Part shown: positions 59,589-64,000 of the stretch, one piece after another | Layout of the letters: each line of letters begins with the position of its first letter | How positions within the stretch are numbered: position 1 is the first letter of the stretch | NCBI GenBank assembly: GCA_963783095.1 | Contig: CAWAMR010000002.1 | Coordinates: 62,001 to 126,000, forward strand | Source: CAWAMR01 sp963783095 | Lineage (GTDB): Bacteria > Planctomycetota > Planctomycetia > Gemmatales > Gemmataceae | Reading direction: 5' to 3' | DNA: 64,000 nt | Position numbers and translations under genes: made by a program | The notes under the pieces: model-generated | Told to the model about the DNA's origin: nothing | The model's input: only the letters and a program-made list of their open reading frames with translations | The model's database searches: none

Positions 59589-61037
59589 TCACTTTTTCTT
59601 TGGCTTATTCGCGGGGTGATTCTTTATGTGGTCCGTTGGATGAGGCAACGGTTCGTGCTTCGGCGGCGTTTCCTTGTGCGGCGGTTGAACCGGCTTCTTG
59701 GGCGGCGGTATCGCTTTTTTCGCCTTCGGTGCAGTTGGATTCAGTTTAGCTTTCGGGTGTTCAAATTTATGCGAGGCTCCTGCCTTGGCACCCTCTTTGC
59801 GCGGTGGGTTTTTTGCTTCAAATTTCGCGCGTTCGCTCTTCAAATGATTGCTGTCCATGGCAAATTGATGATGATCTTTCAGGTGGCTTTCTTCGACGCG
59901 ATGCAACTGAACCGATGAGTTCTTTGACCGCGACAATTCGCCCAGAGTATGGGCACCCACGCGATCCTTTGAAACATTCGGCCCGCGTGCATGCTCCTGG
60001 AGGGCCTTGAACGTGTGCAGCGGACGCAGCGCTGGATCATTCCGGCGGGCAAAGTAATGGTCCTTCTGCTCGTTCGACCAATTCGGGTTCTTGCGGTTCA
60101 ACCAGGCATCGTGAGCATGGAAAGGATCGTATCCAAGCGAACTGCCATGGAATGACGAGACTGGATAGATTCCCGATGCCGGGAATTTCGCGTCGTAATA
60201 GTCTCCAAAGTAATAGTGGTGGTGGGCAGGATTCACGAACATGTTGGTTGAAATCGTCCCCGTATCGATGACGACCGAAGGTGCATAGACAGTCTTGGCG
60301 CTGGGTGCGAAACCCTTTGCGAACTGGGCCGGCGCAAAGAGCAGGCCGCGCTGTTGGATCGGATGATCCCAGTAACCATCCACGAAGACGTACCCGCTGG
60401 GACTCCAGACGTACTGGGCCGGGGTCCAGATCCAATCTTTTTTCGCCTCAACCCAGAGGCCGGGACGCCAGAAATATTTATTGTTTTGCCAGACCCAAAC
60501 GCCGGGTGCCCAGATCACTTCATCCGCGTTGATTTTTTCTGTCGCCGTCGCTCTATTGGGCGGTCCGGATTCCAGGCTGTCGGGTGGTTTCGGCAGATAT
60601 TCCGTCGCGTTTCCTTCTGACCAAAAGCCCGGTACCCATTGAAAAGTATCCTTCTTACGGTCTCTCCAGTATCCCGGAACCCAGGTTTGATCGGGAGGTA
60701 CCGCTCGCCAGATACCCGATACCCAGATGAATTCTTCTTGTTCCTTGTCGTAAGACCAGTAACCGGGAATCCAGACGACATTGTCGCCCTCAGGCTTTTG
60801 GTCGGGCACTTTCTCGTCAATCAACTCTGGTGGTTTTTTGTCGACGATAATCCCAGGCTTGGGATCGAAAACGATCGGTTGAGCGAAAGCTTCGTGGATC
60901 GGGCCTCGCAAGAGCTCCTGGGGGGCTGGATCGGCAGCGCGGGCGCTGGAGGTTCCGAGCAGAGAAGGAGAAAAACATGCAAGGCTGAAAGTCATCGTCG
61001 TCGTGAGCAGACAAGTGGGGATCCGTGACTTGTTCAT
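59589..61037 (-). CDS. Secreted YXWGXW-repeat protein
   Basis: 482 residues with a signal peptide (MNKSRIPTCLLTTTMTFSLA). Residues about 85-230 hold several W-x-P-G-x-W type repeats (VWIPGYWSYDKEQEEFIWVSGIW, TWVPGYWRDRKKDTFQWVPGFW), characteristic of the YXWGXW family. The second half is low in order and ends in a Lys/Pro/His-rich tail (KPVQPPHKETPPKHEPLP). Probably an outer-surface or periplasmic structural protein. It lies 156 bp downstream of the DUF1501 gene at 61194 on the same strand. Confidence 0.82.
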   Translation of the reverse strand: MNKSRIPTCLLTTTMTFSLACFSPSLLGTSSARAADPAPQELLRGPIHEAFAQPIVFDPKPGIIVDKKPPELIDEKVPDQKPEGDNVVWIPGYWSYDKEQEEFIWVSGIWRAVPPDQTWVPGYWRDRKKDTFQWVPGFWSEGNATEYLPKPPDSLESGPPNRATATEKINADEVIWAPGVWVWQNNKYFWRPGLWVEAKKDWIWTPAQYVWSPSGYVFVDGYWDHPIQQRGLLFAPAQFAKGFAPSAKTVYAPSVVIDTGTISTNMFVNPAHHHYYFGDYYDAKFPASGIYPVSSFHGSSLGYDPFHAHDAWLNRKNPNWSNEQKDHYFARRNDPALRPLHTFKALQEHARGPNVSKDRVGAHTLGELSRSKNSSVQLHRVEESHLKDHHQFAMDSNHLKSERAKFEAKNPPRKEGAKAGASHKFEHPKAKLNPTAPKAKKAIPPPKKPVQPPHKETPPKHEPLPHPTDHIKNHPANKPKKK

Positions 61038-61133
61038 GGATAGTGGTCCTCAAAGTTGGTTTGGGCATCTCCTTGTGGGGAATGCGCGGCGAATAGAACT
61101 GTTCAAGACAATTATTCTCTGAATGTTGTGATC

Positions 61134-61151
61134 GGGGGACAAGAGTCCCCC
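61134..61151 (-). terminator. GC hairpin after DUF1501 gene 3
   Basis: GGGGGAC (61134-61140), AAGA, GTCCCCC (61145-61151), a perfect 7-bp stem just beyond the stop of the gene at 61194. It lacks a T-tract, so terminator function is uncertain. Confidence 0.4.
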
Positions 61152-61193
61152 AAACAGTAAACGATTTGTGATGATTTGATTACGAATGGAGTC

Positions 61194-62600
61194 TTACAAG
61201 AGTTCAGAAATCGGCTCACCGGTTGGCAGAATGGCCATTGGCCGACCACGATGATCCGGGAAAGTGTCGTTGTAATCAATTCCCAGATGGCGATAGACAG
61301 TGGCCCAGAGATCGTTGGGGGTCAAAGGTCGATCTTTGGGGTGCTCTCCTTTGGAATTGGTGGAGCCGATAACTTGTCCCGTTTTGATTCCTCCACCGGC
61401 CATGATGAGCGACATCGCCGACGGCCAGTGATCTCGGCCAGGCTGCATTGCCTCGGTATGCGTGCCTTTTGAATGTTCGATTCGCGGGGTCCGACCGAAC
61501 TCCCCCGTTACGACGATCAGAGTTTTCTTGTCGAGACCACGTTGCTGGACATCTTCGATGAGCGCCGTCACTGCCTGGTCGTAGATGGGCAGCCGAATGC
61601 GAAGATCGTCCCAAATGTGACAGTTGACCGCATGCGAATCCCAGTTGTAGGTTCCCTGCTTGGGCATCGCTATGCCGGACTGATAGGGATTTTCCATGAT
61701 GACGGTCACGAAGCTGACACCTGCCTCCACCAACCGGCGAGCCATCAAGGCTCGTTGCCCCCAACAGTGTTTCCCATAGCGATTGCGAATCGCATCGGAT
61801 TCCAGGGAAAGGTCAAAGGCCTGTTTCGCCCGGTTGCCGGTGAGCAGACTCACTCCTCGTTGCTGGAATTGGTCCAGCGACGCCATTGCGCCCGACTTGT
61901 CGATTTGCCGATCGACGCGATCGAGGGCTTTCAGCAAGCTGAAACGATCTTCGGTTTGCCCGGCGATCGTTGCGATCGGCGTGACGCTGGGCAGCCTGAA
62001 GTTGTCGCTCATCAGATCGCCCTGGACGTTGAACGGTGTATAGGCCTGACCCAGATAGGCTGCCCCCTGCGCGAACACGTCGCCGATCCGACCCCCTGGA
62101 TTCAAGGAAACGATATTGGGCATTCCCCGGTCCACGTGCTCGCGGCACTTGGCGACAATGGATGCAGTGGCCGGCGCATCGTTCACGGTATCCACCGGTG
62201 TGGCCGGAATAACGCCGGTCATGAGCCTTTTATGGCCGCCGCCATGATCGCCAAAGTTGTGCGAAATCGAGCGAACGATGGAGAATTTGTCGGCGATCGC
62301 GGCATGGCGAGGCATCAATTCGCACAGGTCGATCCCGGGGACTTTGGTCCGAATGGGCTGATAGGCCCCGCGAATTTCCGTCGAGGCGTTCGGCTTCATG
62401 TCGTACATATCGATGTGAGGCGGCCCACCCGGAAGCCAAACAAAGATGATGGAGGTATCCGGATCAACCTTCTTGCCCGATTCCGAAGCGCGGGCCTGCA
62501 ATCGGAATAGATCGGGTAAAGTCAATCCTCCCAGGCCCAGCATTCCTGCTGCCAGAAACTCCCGACGCCCGACCGGTCCTGCACAGAAGCGAGGTTGCAT
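61194..62600 (-). CDS. DUF1501 protein 3
   Basis: An intact protein of about 468 residues from MQPRFCAGP (ATG 62600); the upstream ATG at 62666 only adds an untypical leader. Tat motif GRREFLAAGMLGLGGLTLP, then IIFVWLPGGPPHIDMYDMKPN at the start of the domain and GEFGRTPRIEHSKGTHTEAMQPGRDHWP near the end. Longer than the other two DUF1501 copies. No DUF1549/DUF1553 partner is adjacent, unlike copies 1 and 2; the downstream neighbour is the YXWGXW protein. Confidence 0.9.
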   Translation of the reverse strand: MQPRFCAGPVGRREFLAAGMLGLGGLTLPDLFRLQARASESGKKVDPDTSIIFVWLPGGPPHIDMYDMKPNASTEIRGAYQPIRTKVPGIDLCELMPRHAAIADKFSIVRSISHNFGDHGGGHKRLMTGVIPATPVDTVNDAPATASIVAKCREHVDRGMPNIVSLNPGGRIGDVFAQGAAYLGQAYTPFNVQGDLMSDNFRLPSVTPIATIAGQTEDRFSLLKALDRVDRQIDKSGAMASLDQFQQRGVSLLTGNRAKQAFDLSLESDAIRNRYGKHCWGQRALMARRLVEAGVSFVTVIMENPYQSGIAMPKQGTYNWDSHAVNCHIWDDLRIRLPIYDQAVTALIEDVQQRGLDKKTLIVVTGEFGRTPRIEHSKGTHTEAMQPGRDHWPSAMSLIMAGGGIKTGQVIGSTNSKGEHPKDRPLTPNDLWATVYRHLGIDYNDTFPDHRGRPMAILPTGEPISELL

Positions 62601-62753
62601 AGCAGAATTACCTTTGAATTGCGGAAAAAGGCGGGAGGGTGGGGTTAGCAAAAGCAAATTCAACAATAAGGATATTATCTTATCGGTAAGGGTGGAATGT
62701 CAACTACGTTCTTTCCTCGTTTTCCTCGTTTCAAGACGAACACATATGCTGAG

Positions 62754-62815
62754 TCGTAGCGGCGGCATCTTGCCGCCGTCCGCAACCTGTCGGCGGCAAG
62801 ATGCCGCCGCTACGA
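62754..62815. repeat. GC-rich perfect palindrome
   Basis: Arms 62754-62778 and 62791-62815 are perfect 25-bp reverse complements with internal GGCGGCA/TGCCGCC symmetry. It lies just before the transporter gene and resembles a dispersed planctomycete repeat. Confidence 0.8.
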
Positions 62816-62851
62816 AAATGCGACGCATTTAGGCAAAAGGCAAACTCATCA

Positions 62852-63772
62852 ATGCGCGAAGTCTCCGCCGAATCTGCCGCTCGTGGTCGCTGGTTGCTCG
62901 TGATCGCTGCGATTCTGTGGAGCCTGGGCGCGTTGTTCACTCGGCTCCTCCAGCGCGACACCGTTTTCGGACTCAACGAACCGGCACTCACGCCGCTACA
63001 AATCGCATTTTTTCGAGCGCTATTCGCAGGCTTATTCTTTCTCCCTGCCATGCGCCGTCGCGATGTCGCTTTCCGGCCCCTGATGGTGGCGATGGTAGTA
63101 TGTTTCGCGGTCATGAGCGGTTTGTATATGTGCGCCCTCGGTTACGGCCCCGCTGCCAACGCAATTCTCCTTCAGAACACTTCACCCTTTTTCGTCTACC
63201 TCTTTTGCGTTTACGTGTTGCGCGAACCGGCAGACAAACGCAGTTTGGAAGCGATTCTGATTGGTCTGTCAGGTGTTGGGTTAATCATCGCAGCAGGATG
63301 GGTTCGTGAGGGAATGGGTCGGGTCGAAGTGACGGGAATGGCGCTGGGCAGCGCGATCATGTATGGAGCGGTGATTCTGTGTCTGCGCTCAATGCGTGGC
63401 CAGTCAGCGCAATGGCTGGTGATGCAGAATCATCTCGGCGCGGCGATCTGCCTGTCGATGGCAGTGTTGTTATTGTGGGGGCCCGCTTATTGGTGGGAAT
63501 GGATGACGATGCCCACGATCCGCCAACTGGTTTTCCTGATGTTCTTCGGCGCGATTCAGATGGGTTTGCCCTACTGGTTATTCGCACGAGGACTGCGAAG
63601 CATTAGCCCCCAGGAAGCGGGAGCAATCACGCTTTTGGAACCGCTCTTGAACCCGATCTGGGCTTATCTGATCGCTCCGGAAACCGAAACTCCGCCGATA
63701 ACCACGTGGATCGGCGGCGGGTTGATATTGGGGGCGCTGGCGTGGCGGTACTCGCCGCGCTCGCGAAAATGA
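62852..63772 (+). CDS. EamA-family (DMT) transporter
   Basis: 306 residues from ATG 62852; the in-frame ATG at 62801 would begin inside the palindrome. Ten hydrophobic segments in two five-helix halves, starting WLLVIAAILWSLGALFTRLL, with the second half beginning near VTGMALGSAIMYGAVILCL. The conserved AITLLEPLLNPIWAYL motif is at the end. Substrate (amino acid or metabolite efflux) unknown. Confidence 0.88.
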   Translation: MREVSAESAARGRWLLVIAAILWSLGALFTRLLQRDTVFGLNEPALTPLQIAFFRALFAGLFFLPAMRRRDVAFRPLMVAMVVCFAVMSGLYMCALGYGPAANAILLQNTSPFFVYLFCVYVLREPADKRSLEAILIGLSGVGLIIAAGWVREGMGRVEVTGMALGSAIMYGAVILCLRSMRGQSAQWLVMQNHLGAAICLSMAVLLLWGPAYWWEWMTMPTIRQLVFLMFFGAIQMGLPYWLFARGLRSISPQEAGAITLLEPLLNPIWAYLIAPETETPPITTWIGGGLILGALAWRYSPRSRK

Positions 63773-63834
63773 CCGCTTGTTTCTTTGCAAGTCCGGATTG
63801 AAGGTAAAAGTGTGCTGGCGACCACGTTGTGAGA

Positions 63835-64000
63835 ATGGCGGACGTGGGGAGCGACGATGGACTGGAAAATCTCCAGTTGTGTCATGCGAAATACTATCGG
63901 GAGCGATATAGTAAGAGATTGAATTGGGCTGCGTCTCACAAGCGGCGTTCGAGAAGGCTTGAGTTGGATGCGTCGGAAGTCGCACTTCCTGACACGACCG
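63835..64000 (+). CDS. Partial gene at right edge, hypothetical
   Basis: An open frame from ATG 63835 (or GTG 63829) to the window end, 55 codons without a stop: GLENLQLCHAKYYRERYSKR, then LNWAASHKRRSRRLELDASE. It is rich in Arg, Lys and Glu and looks like real coding sequence, but I do not recognise a family. It runs on past the window. Confidence 0.4.
   Translation, partial: MADVGSDDGLENLQLCHAKYYRERYSKRLNWAASHKRRSRRLELDASEVALPDTT

Noticed and set aside
61473..62510. 345-codon plus-strand open frame
   Set aside because: Antisense to DUF1501 gene 3, no start site and no recognised domain.
63578..63985. Minus-strand open frame of 135 codons at the right end
   Set aside because: Arg/Pro-rich composition with no domain resemblance, overlaps the real transporter gene, and the plus-strand frame there reads better.

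Overview
The window looks like chromosomal DNA of a planctomycete, most probably of the Gemmataceae. The signs are three DUF1501 proteins, two DUF1549/DUF1553 proteins (one with a planctomycete cytochrome c domain), a prepilin-type DUF1559 protein with a small lipoprotein partner, an ECF sigma factor followed by a WD40-carrying Ser/Thr kinase, a YXWGXW-repeat secreted protein and three CRTAC1-type (FG-GAP plus ASPIC/UnbV) proteins. This rests on protein families read by eye; no search was run. No rRNA, tRNA or CRISPR array was recognised.

Layout. 1-7180: a heavy-metal RND efflux system, with pump and adaptor on the minus strand (pump cut by the window edge), divergent from an outer-membrane factor; the divergent region holds two palindromes. 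7269-8384: an outer-membrane barrel. 8604-20925: three copies of a unit made of a membrane-anchored CRTAC1-type protein facing a membrane-anchored TPR protein; unit 1 also holds a DUF1559/lipoprotein pair and unit 2 a small MITE-like insertion at the start codon. 20976-23465: glycine C-acetyltransferase and a D-amino-acid oxidase. 23906-25189: a TPR protein. 25196-27248: an ABC-type ATPase coupled to a DUF4276 protein, possibly a defence pair. 27289-31762: a PSCyt1/DUF1549/DUF1553 protein with DUF1501. 31937-32699: two small head-to-head genes whose start codons may share one CATG. 32706-35141: a CPBP protease and an HD-GYP protein. 35336-38766: a sigma-54 activator and mutL. 38859-39449: a SIS-domain isomerase. 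39741-43926: ECF sigma and kinase/WD40. 44236-46301: a repeat-rich LRR protein and a small secreted protein. 46503-50925: an acyltransferase-like gene, a uracil-DNA glycosylase, an old-yellow-enzyme relative and a DapA-like gene. 50948-51853: a REP-associated (Y1) transposase beside five REP hairpins. 51862-55982: DUF1549/DUF1553, DUF1501 and WD40 in one operon. 56197-59533: an ATP-cone protein and a second kinase. 59589-62600: a YXWGXW protein and a third DUF1501. 62852-63772: an EamA transporter. A partial gene runs off the right end.

At least 15 otherwise convincing genes are broken by about 24 small frameshifts. Those I could place lie in, or would restore, short CG/GC alternations. This suggests a systematic sequence-error mode (or, less likely, a real mutational process) rather than gene death, so these genes are annotated across the breaks.
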